From: Pyropia yezoensis
Lineage: Eukaryota > Rhodophyta > Bangiophyceae > Bangiales > Bangiaceae
Direction: 5' to 3'
Assembly (NCBI GenBank): GCA_009829735.1
Contig: CM020619.1
Span: 11,647,777 to 11,711,776, forward strand
Length of the DNA stretch: 64,000 bases
The position numbers and the translations under genes were made by a program. This document shows, piece by piece, positions 44,401-53,230 of the stretch. The notes beneath the pieces are model-generated. The model searched no databases. It saw only the letters and a list, made by a program, of their open reading frames with translations, and was not told the origin of the DNA. How positions within the stretch are numbered: position 1 is the stretch's first letter; each line of letters begins with the position of its first letter.

Positions 44401-45240
44401 TATTGACGCCACCACCGTCCCAACGGGAAGGCGGACCATCCTTGGCGTAGGATTCATCATTTGCACGGTGTATGGGGCGTCCCGGTTTAGCTCCGCAGGG
44501 CCGTTCGCCTCGTGAACACCGTACTTGGAGGCGATACGGGGCTGCCTGGAAATAATCCCGTGGCCTTGGAAATTCCCTCGCACCTTCACATGGGAGATAA
44601 CCCCAGGCTTCAGCCTCAACTTGTGACACAAGGTGAGTTTTGCGGTCTTGACCTGTGGACAAGCGCACACGGGGTTCCATTTAATGGGACTCGTTTCCAC
44701 ATGCCCCATATCCCGCAGAATCGGGACAACCATCCCTGTCTTGAGGGTCACCGTCTGGTCCTCACAGGAGATGGTTTTCACCTCGGTGTCACCAAATGAA
44801 TTTCCTAATATGACGGGTACGGACATATTATCGATCACTCCAAAGCAGACATAGGAGACTTTGTCTCCCACTTGTACGCCCAAGCGTACAGTTCCTCGAA
44901 TGGGGAGCCACCCCCCTTTCAGGTCAAAGTACAATATATTCTCCAGCTCCCCTAGGGGCTGGAGCCCCATTCCCTTCGGGAGCAAGGAGCTTCGAATCAA
45001 GTAGGGCCCGCTGCCGGTATCCAGGACAGCGTGCAAAGCATGATTTAACCCTTCAGTAGCAAACAAATGTACAGCCAGCTGATAGCTGGATGAAGGTATA
45101 ATCGCGCAAATATCATTTTCCCGTTTCACCCCCTTAGGGAGTGCCAATAATGCAGGCTTGTTCGTCGGGGGGCGGCGCAAAATCCTCTTAGGCCCCCCCG
45201 TATCAGGGGACGTAGTGGGAGAAGCTCTAGGGGGACCGCC
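41495..45240 (-). pseudogene. E3 Pol, several in-frame stops, 3' truncated
   Basis: One continuous frame with protease (VLDTGSGPYLI), reverse transcriptase (FCIDYRRLN, STLDCNAGYW, YLDD), RNase H (YILEVYASYE), integrase zinc site (NCPGCTMNR) and core (AMDLLGPL, LTDNGPQF, HPQTNGQV). Stops interrupt it at 43873 (TAA right after GYW, where relatives have Gln), near 43812 (TAG), 42511 and 42082. Apart from these the frame is never shifted. In RNase H the first Asp of 'DVDAS' has become Glu and the second Tyr. The chromodomain region is lost at the E2 junction. No ATG lies near the gag stop. Confidence 0.9.
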
Positions 45241-45242
45241 CC

Positions 45243-46960
45243 TTACGCGTTTCCCGAAGCTGAGGAATCGGAGGAACTCCCCTTGGGGGAACTCGGTCGA
45301 TCTACGTTCCCCTTTGGGGAGGGCGTAACCGCAGCAATCGCCCCGCCGGTGCGGGCGGAGTCACGGGCTTCCTTGCGCTCCGCGCGCGCCTTGGCCATCT
45401 GTGCTCGAGTCGCCTCCGGGAGGTGTGGACAATTTGACATCCAGTGGGAGGTACTCTTACAGACGTGGCAGGGGAAGAGTTCCCGCTTCCCGTCCGTCCA
45501 TCTGGACCCCCCAGAGGGTCGATAATCCTTGCGGGAAGAGCCAGAGGCCTCCCCCACCTCCTGGGGTGACGACGTAACGGCCGCCAGAGCCCGACGCGGC
45601 ACGCGGCGAGCGTTACGCTCCGCGTCTTCTTTTGCCTTCAGCTCCTTGGCGGCGGCTTGAACCCGCCGCCGGAAATCTCCTGCCCGTTACGCATACTGTA
45701 CTACGAGCTCAGTAGGAGCATGAGGGTGGTCAGCCACGTAGTTGCGCACCTCGTGCCGAATTTCCCACGAGGTGCCCTGCATAAAGCGGGCTCGGACCTG
45801 GCCCGAGGCTTGTATATAACCACACTTCGCGTGGAGTTCCATGAGGCGGCGATGGAACGCCGTCTCCGTCTCATCTTCCTCTGGGGAGGCACCATTAAGA
45901 ATGGCCTCCTGTTCATTCAGGAGATGCTCATCTGCGTATGCGCGCAGAAGCCAATTCACCAGTTCCAAATAGGAGGGCACCTCCCCAGTGCGCCGGCCGT
46001 CATCGACGGACGGGCGAATTCGATAAAGGTCCCTCTTCAAGGGATCCTTGATAACTTCCGGGAGGAGAAGCAAAGCTCGCCCCTCTGAGAGGCCATTATC
46101 ATTTGCCGCTTTTACAAAGCGGTTGACAAATTCGAAGACTCCCAGAGGAGGGTCTCCCCCCCTTTCACAATCGCAACCAAATGTACTGGCCAGGTCCTTT
46201 CGCTTCTTACCCAGGCCTTGAGCCTCGGCTCCCCATACTCGGTTGTCCTTGTTCTTGAGAGCATATGTCTCACAGTCCAGCAGGCTCGCATAACGATCGT
46301 CTGCCGGAATAATTTTGGGGGGAATCTCCCGTAGGGGGGCCCCGGTCCTGCCTGAGCGGAGACCGCTCGGACTACAGGTCGCGGGCGCCGACGGCGCTCG
46401 GGAGGCGAAGCCTCCCCTCCGGAATAACCCGAAGTCGACTCAGATGAAGAACTGGGCTGCCGGCCACGCTGGCGCTCCCGTTTTTGCACACTTTACTCCA
46501 CAAAACTCAACCGTTGGTTGAGTGGAGTCAGTAGGCCGCTAACAGCTTCCACCATGGCTCTCTTCCGTTCCTCCGAAGGAGTATCCGATCCAGGGGCCAC
46601 AAATGCTCGAGGTGTCTCCTTAGGAGACGATGCCCCCGTGAGGGGAACCGGAGGGGTGGGCGTTTCCTTAGAATCCACTCCCGCAAAGGGGAGAATCCCA
46701 GGAAAATTGCCGAAGCCGGTTTAATGCCCTCCCTCGCGCTTCCCGCGCGGCTGGGAATACGGTTCGCCCGATGAGCCCTCCGAACCGATTTCCAGCGGGG
46801 GTAGCCGGGTAGTCACCCTACGGGTGGCCAGATCATCAACTCCAACCCCTTGGGCGCGAGGAGAAGCAGCGCCTCCAATCGCCCTCTCCTTCGTCACGGA
46901 TGAACCGCCCTCCAGGACTCCCATCTCCCCCTGAGGGGGATTCTGCACGTTATCAGACAT
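45243..46960 (-). pseudogene. E3 Gag, frameshifted
   Basis: From ATG about 46960 (MSDNVQNPP) through several open pieces: two N-terminal parts in one frame (to about 46112), then a shifted frame with the capsid-like region (SYLELVNWLLRAYADEH, about 45990) and a zinc knuckle CX2CX4HX4C (CHVCKSTSHWMSNC, about 45470). It ends GNA-stop at 45243, close to the AGNE ends of E1 and E2. YLELVNWLLRA is nearly identical in E2 Gag, showing common descent. Confidence 0.8.
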
Positions 46961-47057
46961 CACTACAACCGCGTTCCCTTAGGGAAGACAGAGCACAACC
47001 ACAGAAAGAGTACGAAGAAGAGGTAGACCCCTTTGGCCAGAAGGAACCTAGTCCCCT

Positions 47058-47074
47058 CCCCCGCTGATCCACCA
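47058..47074 (-). promoter_or_regulatory. E3 primer-binding site
   Basis: Minus strand TGGTGGATCAGCGGGGG, two bases inside the LTR; same type as E1/E2 with three differences. Confidence 0.65.
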
Positions 47075-47076
47075 AA

Positions 47077-47750
47077 TGTAGTGTTTTTACGTACCTCAGG
47101 CGCGTAGCACCCAGAACACACAGAGAAAAAACCCACCAAGAACGCGGGGAGACAGGAGAGAAACCGAACCGCCGACCGCCTGGCTGGTTCACGCGGGGAT
47201 CCGCGACCAGGACGACAGTGTTCAAGCACACGCAAGTCTGTTTTTTCCGAAGGGGGAAGCAACGCGCACCCCCACGCACACTCTTACCCTCTCTCACCCG
47301 CACCCAGCAACCCTCCACACCGGGCCACGTGCGGGCCAATCAAAACCCTCCAACATGTCCGGAGGGCCCCCTCCCCCACGGATCATGCCTGCCAGCGGGG
47401 CAGGAACCTCCAAGATACGGGGAAGAGGAGCCCCGCCGGACATCAGTGCCCACACTCAGGATCTCCCCAATCTCACAATCACGCAAAATACACAATCAAA
47501 TCCAAACCCCAAATGCATCCCATCCCGGAATATTGACCAATGGCCAATTCCGGTCAGGGGAAAATCCCATACCCTGGAAATCCCAACATGGGCTCCAGAA
47601 CCAATGGCCAATTCCGGTCAGGGGAAAATCCCATACCCTGGAAATCCCAACATGGGCTCCAGAACCAATGGCGACCCGGTCCCATCTCCATAGGAGGGGA
47701 CCAATCGGAAGCCAGTAAAATCCCAATGGGCCAAATCGGCCCCGTCCTCC
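47077..47750 (-). repeat. E3 5' LTR (outer end approximate)
   Basis: Starts TGTAGTG directly after the primer-binding site. The expected end CACTACA is not present; CACTAGG near 47750 may be its mutated form. It holds a 64-bp tandem repeat. Confidence 0.5.
47537..47672. repeat. 64-bp direct repeat in the E3 LTR
   Basis: CCAATGGCCAATTCCGGTCA starts at 47537 and 47601 with two identical 64-bp copies; a third begins at 47665 and diverges after eight bases. Confidence 0.9.
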
Positions 47751-47753
47751 TCA

Positions 47754-48125
47754 CTAGGAAGGTGGGCACAGGGGTACGACGCGATCTCTACGAGGTCCCC
47801 CACGTGGAGGGCCCATAGGGTCCCTACGCCTGCCTCTGGTCGACGGCACCGCGGGTCCATCGGCCGACCCCTGTGAGCCGCAGCGACGCAGCAGCACATT
47901 GTACCTAGCCTTTGCCACCTCGTCCGAGAACTCTCGCTTTGCGACGCCGAGTAAGAGGATGCCGTCGACGGCGGTGGAACCGGCGGTCAGGTCGGCGGCG
48001 GCCGCAAAGGGCGCCCACACGAACCCCCACAGAAGGCACTCGTGGCCCACCGAGATGGACAGCACCCACCCGTCGGGGGTGATGGGGGCGGCGAGGGAGC
48101 GGTAGAAGGATGGGGAGGGCGAGTC
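47754..48125 (-). CDS. Hypothetical protein fragment
   Basis: An open stretch without an ATG reads SFYRSLAAPITP, WVLSISVGHECLLWGF, VDGILLLGVAKREFSDEV and ARYNVLLRRCG, which has the look of a globular protein. It may be the last exon of a gene or a fragment left by transposon insertions. A stop lies upstream in frame near 48130, and a spliced link to the next entry is possible but not shown. I do not recognise the family. Confidence 0.3.
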   Translation of the reverse strand, partial: DSPSPSFYRSLAAPITPDGWVLSISVGHECLLWGFVWAPFAAAADLTAGSTAVDGILLLGVAKREFSDEVAKARYNVLLRRCGSQGSADGPAVPSTRGRRRDPMGPPRGGPRRDRVVPLCPPS

Positions 48126-48397
48126 GCTCGTTCAGCGACCGCGCATAAAGGGGAGTTGGGAGGCGCGGGAGGGGGGGGGGTACGCCGACCGCGACCGCCC
48201 GCAACCTCCACCACCGCCGCCATCGCCACCACCACCGCTGCTGCTGCGGCCACCACCACCTCCGCTGCAGCTGCTAGCGCTGCCGCAAACGCCTTCGTTC
48301 GAAATCGGTGGCAAAGACATAGTGGACGTGGAGAGAGCGCCAGCAGCTGGAGCACACCTCAGACGGGGCCGCTGCTCGCCGGGGGCGACCTGGTGAC

Positions 48398-48775
48398 CTA
48401 TGAATCCGGCCCGCCAGCTTCGCCGCCCCCGCGGTCACGGTCACCGCTACCTTTGCCGTCGCCGCCGCCGCTGCCGCTTCTGCTTCCGCTGCTCTCGCGG
48501 CCACCACTGCCGCCACCGCTGCCACTGGCGCCGCTGACGCCGCTTCCACCCATGCCGCAGCCGCCACCGCCGCTGCATTCCCTGTCGGCGGGCACTGCGG
48601 CGCGCGTTGCCGTCGCCGAAACGCCTGCCGGTGACATAGGCGCCGGCGTCGGGTGCGCATCGCCGAAGCGGACGCGGGGCGTCGTCCGCGGCGTGTTGCG
48701 CTCTGCATCCCCATCACGGAGGACGAAGGGGAGGAGGGCAGAGCCACTAGATACAATTCGGGCCACACACCTCAT
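48398..48775 (-). CDS. Hypothetical Gly/Ser-rich protein
   Basis: 125 codons from ATG 48775. The N-terminal half is mixed and has TPRVRFGDA, a form of the RVxF motif used by protein-phosphatase-1 partners; the second half is Gly/Ser-rich low complexity. Third positions are mostly G/C. The opposite strand is also open here (Pro-rich), so the call is weak. It may be a first exon of the gene fragment to its left. Confidence 0.25.
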   Translation of the reverse strand: MRCVARIVSSGSALLPFVLRDGDAERNTPRTTPRVRFGDAHPTPAPMSPAGVSATATRAAVPADRECSGGGGCGMGGSGVSGASGSGGGSGGRESSGSRSGSGGGDGKGSGDRDRGGGEAGGPDS

Positions 48776-48814
48776 TAGACGTAGTATTCGTGTCGTATAC
48801 TGAACTCCTAATCA

Positions 48815-48935
48815 CGTCCCCAATCACTCGTTTTCTTGCCGCGCGTGACGTGTGATCACGCGCTAATTCACGCATGAGATCACGCGAAATACGTGATCTT
48901 ACATCACGAGCTGCGCGTGATACCCGAGCCTACCT
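48815..48935. promoter_or_regulatory. Cluster of ATCACG/CGTGAT motifs
   Basis: Within about 120 bp the hexamer ATCACG or its complement occurs about seven times (for example GTGATCACGCG, GAGATCACGCG, TACGTGATC, CATCACGAG, GCGTGATAC). The region is intergenic and just upstream of the minus-strand frame at 48775, so a regulatory cluster is plausible. Confidence 0.35.
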
Positions 48936-49431
48936 CACCCGCCCGCCCCGAGGGCCCGAGGGACCTCGGCGAGGCTCGGGTGCCATGCAGACATGAGATT
49001 TGTGTTTTGGTTAGGGACGCTTTTGGTTTTTGATTAGAGCTTCCGGTGACATCTGAAACGTTTAAACATTTGAATATTTCCTGCTCGCCATGTATCTATC
49101 TGGCATGCGGTGAAGAGAGTGTCGTGTTGGACTCACGTTCTTGGACCTCCAGGAGGAGCACATTAGTGGAGACATACAATGGTGGAGAGGGAGCGCTAAG
49201 GGGGTGAGGAAGGAGCGCCATCTTCTGAACGGTGTTTGATGGTGGCGTCGGCGTGCGGCTTCCGCGGGCAGCTCTCGTACATGACTCGACGAGAACGAGG
49301 CGAGAAGAGTGAAGGCGAGGGGAGGGAGTGGGCGTGCTTTTCAATGTAGAAATAGGTGAGGCTTTGTGGGGAGCGGGGGCGTGGGGTGTGCTTGCGTGGA
49401 TCGCGGCCGTCCCGTCGCCTGGCACACGCTG

Positions 49432-49629
49432 ACGACGCCGCCAAGCTCCGAGAGCGTCACCTTGGTTATGCCGGGGAAGGTCATCACGGCGAGCCAGGCA
49501 CAGCTGGCTCGCCTCGGCCGCGTGCTCCTCGAATCGGGGATGGTGGTGCTGACGGAGCGGCCGACGCAGCCGCTCAACGGCCACAACGTGCTGTTCTACG
49601 GCACGCAGGGCAGGCGGAATGACTTCTAG
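49432..49629 (+). CDS. Hypothetical C-terminal coding segment
   Basis: Nearly every codon ends in G or C and the peptide reads like a folded domain (VTLVMPGKVITASQ, ARLGRVLLESGMVVL, NGHNVLFYGTQG), ending at a TAG at 49627. Coding character fades upstream of about 49430, suggesting a splice acceptor or a broken gene. An ATG-like start for the frame is not evident. No family recognised. Confidence 0.35.
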   Translation, partial: TTPPSSESVTLVMPGKVITASQAQLARLGRVLLESGMVVLTERPTQPLNGHNVLFYGTQGRRNDF

Positions 49630-50333
49630 GAACAGCTTGGAGGAGGGGGGAAGGGGGATGGGTGAGAGGGGACGAAGGTGGAGAAGAGACGGAGGGAGTT
49701 CCCGGAGGGCCGGTTGTCAGGGGACCACCAGCCCCTGCCGGGGTATGCCTTGGTCGGTGGCTGTCCCAACTCATACGTACACAGAGCTGCGGACGTGTCA
49801 ACTACTCTCGGACCTCGGAGGGGTGGTGGGAGAACGGGGGCCTCCCCGCATGCGTGATGCGGGGGGGCGACGGGGGTGCCTGTGGATGAAGAGCGCGAGA
49901 ATGGACCAGATGGACAGGAAGAGAGGGGGCGGGTGCGGGGGCGGAGAGATTGGCGTAGCCCAGGTGGCAATGGTGACGGGAGGCGACTGCTCGAAATAAA
50001 GCGGAGGCCAACATGAGTTCCAAAAGTCGATACAATATTATATCTCATGTATTTTTTCGTGGTGGTCGAGGTCATGAGGTGAAAGTGTTATCCCTAGGAT
50101 TCTATAGGCTGATGCCCGATGACCTTGCTGCGCTCCGGGCCATCCCTTAACTTTGCGGCTAGGATAGGTCGAGAGCTCGGCACGAGGTCCCCACGTTAAC
50201 AGATAGGTCAGATTCTATTGGCCGACTGAATTCGGAATCTCGTATATGCATGGCACTTGAGCCCTCGGTGACGCATCCAGGCATTCAGGGTTGTTGTGGC
50301 GGGTGCGCCTGGGAGGCGTCGGTTCGAGGAGCA
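49630..50333. other. Non-coding left flank of the copia element
   Basis: Purine-rich from 49630 to 49980, then AT-richer unique DNA. I see no gene, tRNA or repeat. GGTTCGAGGAGC at 50321 recalls a tRNA T-loop, but no cloverleaf can be built. Confidence 0.4.
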
Positions 50334-50338
50334 AAAAC
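50334..50338. repeat. Target-site duplication AAAAC, left
   Basis: Identical to 56339-56343, the 5-bp duplication made by the copia integrase. Confidence 0.9.
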
Positions 50339-50474
50339 TGTGGATAGTCGTGCCTTGGAAGGTTGCCGCCCGAGATCGGCCGACGTGCGGCCGCGGGCGG
50401 GTCTCCTTTTATTGCAGGCAGAAAGTTGATGCGGGTAAATATCAAGTACGATGCGGCTGTAGTTATCTCTCACA
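50339..50474 (-). repeat. Copia 3' LTR (136 bp)
   Basis: Plus strand starts TGTGGATAG and ends TCTCTCACA. The next bases inward read GGGCAGGAAG on the minus strand, a weak polypurine tract. Confidence 0.92.
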
Positions 50475-50576
50475 CTTCCTGCCCGTCGGGCCGGTCGGAT
50501 CGCCTGCCTCGATGTCTTGTTTCGGCGGCGTCTAGGTCGCGACGCGGCTGCTCTCATACATGGCACACTTCCCCGT

Positions 50577-50591
50577 CCTGCGTCCCCCCCG
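50577..50591. repeat. 15-bp direct repeat bounding the gypsy fragment, left
   Basis: CCTGCGTCCCCCCCG, repeated exactly at 52611-52625 on the other side of the gypsy fragment. Confidence 0.8.
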
Positions 50592-52610
50592 TGGCAAAAA
50601 CCACTCGCACACGCGGCACCCAAGTTGGGGCGGTGTACAAGGGCTGCCTCCCGTGTCGGGGGAACCGGAAGAAGTGCAAGTCGCACACACTCTGTCCCTG
50701 TTGTGGGGCAAACCCCCCACTGACAAACAAGAGGATGGTGTGTGGTCCAACAGTTTCTTGGTCGGGACGGGGACGCAGGGCCAAGCCTCGCTGTCCCTCC
50801 CCTTATCCCCCCAGGGTCCACTCAGAATCTCGCCACTCAGAATCTCGCACCCCAGCACCTGCCCACCGGGCCACACGAAAATTCAAGACGATAAATGCAG
50901 AAAACCCTCAAATCCAAGTTGGATTTACTACTAAGCTAACTATCCCAAACTTAGGGAATACGGACCCAAATGCAGGGGGAGGAACGGATCAGGCTAGTGG
51001 CCTGCCGCCCCTTGCATGGCACGTGTTGCCCCCGTTCCTGGGGGTCAATACTGCCACGCTCCCCTCTCCTCAGTTCCGACCGACCCGGTCGGCCCTGTGA
51101 AGGGGTGCGCAAACGCACGTCTCGGCGTTGGGGGCGCGACTTGCTGTCCCCCATCGAGTACGTAACGCGGATGTGGAGGCGGTCACGTTGACCGCCCCTC
51201 TCCTCAAGCTTGCCCACTCGGCAGCTTGCTCTCCTCGGTTCACACTTCACCATCACCACCACCTCCGCTTCACCTTCCACTGGGCCGCCCCACGCTGGGG
51301 AGGCCACCCGTCTACCCACGATCCGAGCCCCCCTCAACTCGAGGCGGGTCTCGTGCCGCTGTAGCCAGGGCGTCTCTCCCCAACTTGGGGAGAGCCATGG
51401 CGACCCCGGGAGTGGAGACGGACTCTCTTGACGAGCGTATGGAGGATACCACCTACGGTGCAGCGCCCGCCGGAACTTCCGGCGGGGGCTCCGCGATCGC
51501 TCCGGGGGATGGGACTCCCGCGTCACCCGGCTGTGGGTTGACGGCGGGATCTCCCCCGGAGGCGGGACAAGTTGTCCCGCGTGAGGCCTTGGGGCGGTGG
51601 TTTTACCCCGCTTGGCCTCTATATGAGGAAGGGTTGACTGTTCTTCGCTGTGGCCGACTTGGCGCAGCGATGGGTCGGGTATGGGACCGCCTACGGGAGA
51701 AGTATCCCCGTAGGGTCGGGTTCCCTGCCGGCTTCAGGACGGACCAGTTTGCCTTCCTGGACGACGAGGAGGTCGAGGACGTACAGCGTGCCAAGGCCAT
51801 GGTGGACCGCGGGGGAACTATCCCGGGTCCCGGCGACTTGCCGACCTTTACTTGGGACGCGGTGGCAACTCGCCCCCCGTACCTTCACGAGGCCGATCCG
51901 CACACTCATCACTTTGATGTGCGGATGGAGAAGGACTTCCGGCGAGGTCCCTACTTGGTGACCTCGGCTCAACTTGAGTTTCCTCAGCAGTCTGCTGCCA
52001 GTAAGGAGCAGTACTATCCGAAGAAGCCCGAGTGGTGGCCTCAAGTTGAGGTCCCCTACGGGTTCCCGGCGTTGCTGCCACGGTTGGGTGACCACTTCGG
52101 CTCCGTCATGTTGACGGCTGGCCCTGATCACCTGGTGTGGGCCATATTGGCCACCCAGTGGCTCCTCGAGGTCATGTCGACCTGGGTGTCTTGTGTTCAG
52201 CGGCGGGGGATGCTCTGGCATCTCCCCCTTCGGCTTATCCAAGGTTTGGAACAGCTCACCCCTCAGCTAGTTGCTGAGGGGTGCTCATCAGGACAACTCA
52301 CTCTACTTGAGGAGGTGCTCCGCCTCCACAAGTTTATCGAGTGGGAGAGCATCGAGCACAAGTTGCGCCGCCCCACTCGTGGGCTCAAGGACGATGGCGC
52401 ACTTCGCCAGTTCGTATGGGTCGCTCGTGAACTTCATGACGGCCGTGAGGTCCTACAAGAGGGGTTGGGCATCGGGGACTACCCGTATGCCCCGGGGGTG
52501 GATCGCCACACTGCGCCACCCCCGGACAAGGCCAGAGTTATAGCCGTGCCCTCACATGATGACCATATGACTCAACCCACTGCGGGGGCCCCAAGTCGGG
52601 GTCGCGGTTA
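50590..52610 (-). mobile_element. E2-type Ty3/gypsy fragment inside the copia element
   Basis: Contains a full 469-bp LTR (50590-51058, with both terminal bases changed), polypurine tract, antisense leader and the first two thirds of the antisense gene. Similarity to E2 stops abruptly at 52610; pol, gag and the 5' LTR are absent. A 15-bp direct repeat flanks it. Sequence is nearly identical to E2, so transfer was recent. Confidence 0.92.
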
Positions 52611-52674
52611 CCTGCGTCCCCCCCGGTTGGGATGTCAACCCAGGTTGATGCCCCGTCGCGGCGTGTTGCGGTAG
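51397..52674 (+). pseudogene. Antisense accessory gene, third copy, 3' truncated
   Basis: ATG 51397; identical to E2's gene apart from scattered substitutions, and uninterrupted where E2 has TGA (here CGA at 51655-51657). Element-derived coding ends at 52610; the frame then runs through 21 foreign codons to a stop at 52674. The Pro-rich linker and RS-like tail are lost. Confidence 0.85.
52611..52625. repeat. 15-bp direct repeat bounding the gypsy fragment, right
   Basis: Exact match to 50577-50591. Confidence 0.8.
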
Positions 52675-52679
52675 CCGTC

Positions 52680-53230
52680 CTACGTCGTCGTGGAGGTGAC
52701 GCTTGGGTGTAGCAGTCCGGTGGCCAGCGCGACGGAGAGCGCGTTGTTTGGCGCGGGGAGGCTAAAGGTGGGCTTGGAGAGGGGGTCGGCGGGGTTGTGT
52801 TCGCCAGGTATGTGGTTAAGCTCGGCGATGACGCCGGTGAGGAGCGAGCGGCGGAGTATGAGCAGGTCGTTCTTGCCGCTCATGTCAGCGGGGTCCAGGA
52901 AAGATGTGACGATGTTGTACAGCGTAGCTGAGTCCGTGTAGGCTCGAGGGGGATTTTGTTGGTCCATCAGCTCCTCGAGAAGTTGGCGGATGTCCAGGGC
53001 GGCGGCGACGGCGTCGGCCAGCGCGAGTAGCTCGCCCGCCGTCGTGCCGCGGCGAACGCGGGAGGGGCGGTGCGATGCCCAGTGTAGGGGGGCAAAGCGG
53101 TGCGTGCTGTCCGTGAGGACGATGATGTACCCGACTTGGTGTATGGCAAAGGCCGACACGGTGGACCCGGAGTAATCAGCGTAGACGGCGACGCGCAGGC
53201 TGTCACGGTTCATCTTTGGGAAGGTGAGCG
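52680..53230 (-). pseudogene. Copia RNase H region
   Basis: Last domain of the copia polyprotein. It degrades element RNA during copying. Motifs: Asp in VYADYSGS, Glu in TTAGELLALADA, Asp in AYTDSATLYN and Asp in NPADPLSKP. It is in a different frame from the integrase before it, and the junction is at CTTCCCAAAGATGAACC on the minus strand. The whole reverse transcriptase domain (expected here) is missing, so a deletion also caused the shift. Upstream ATGs in this frame lie in integrase sequence and are not real starts. Confidence 0.88.

Larger units (their letters stand above)
41495..47750 (-). mobile_element. Ty3/gypsy retrotransposon E3, older and cut by E2
   Basis: Minus strand: LTR from 47077 rightward, primer-binding site, gag, pol. 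The pol end, any antisense gene and the 3' LTR are missing because E2 sits at 41494 and the far side was deleted. Several in-frame stops in pol make it older than E1 and E2. The outer LTR end is not resolved. Confidence 0.85.

Noticed and set aside
48042..48803. Plus-strand Pro-rich frame of about 250 codons
   Set aside because: Third-position G/C falls off toward its end and it begins at a non-ATG codon; the opposite strand is slightly more protein-like, though neither is sure.
50281..50338. tRNA gene suggested by GGTTCGAGG
   Set aside because: No anticodon arm or acceptor stem can be paired around it.
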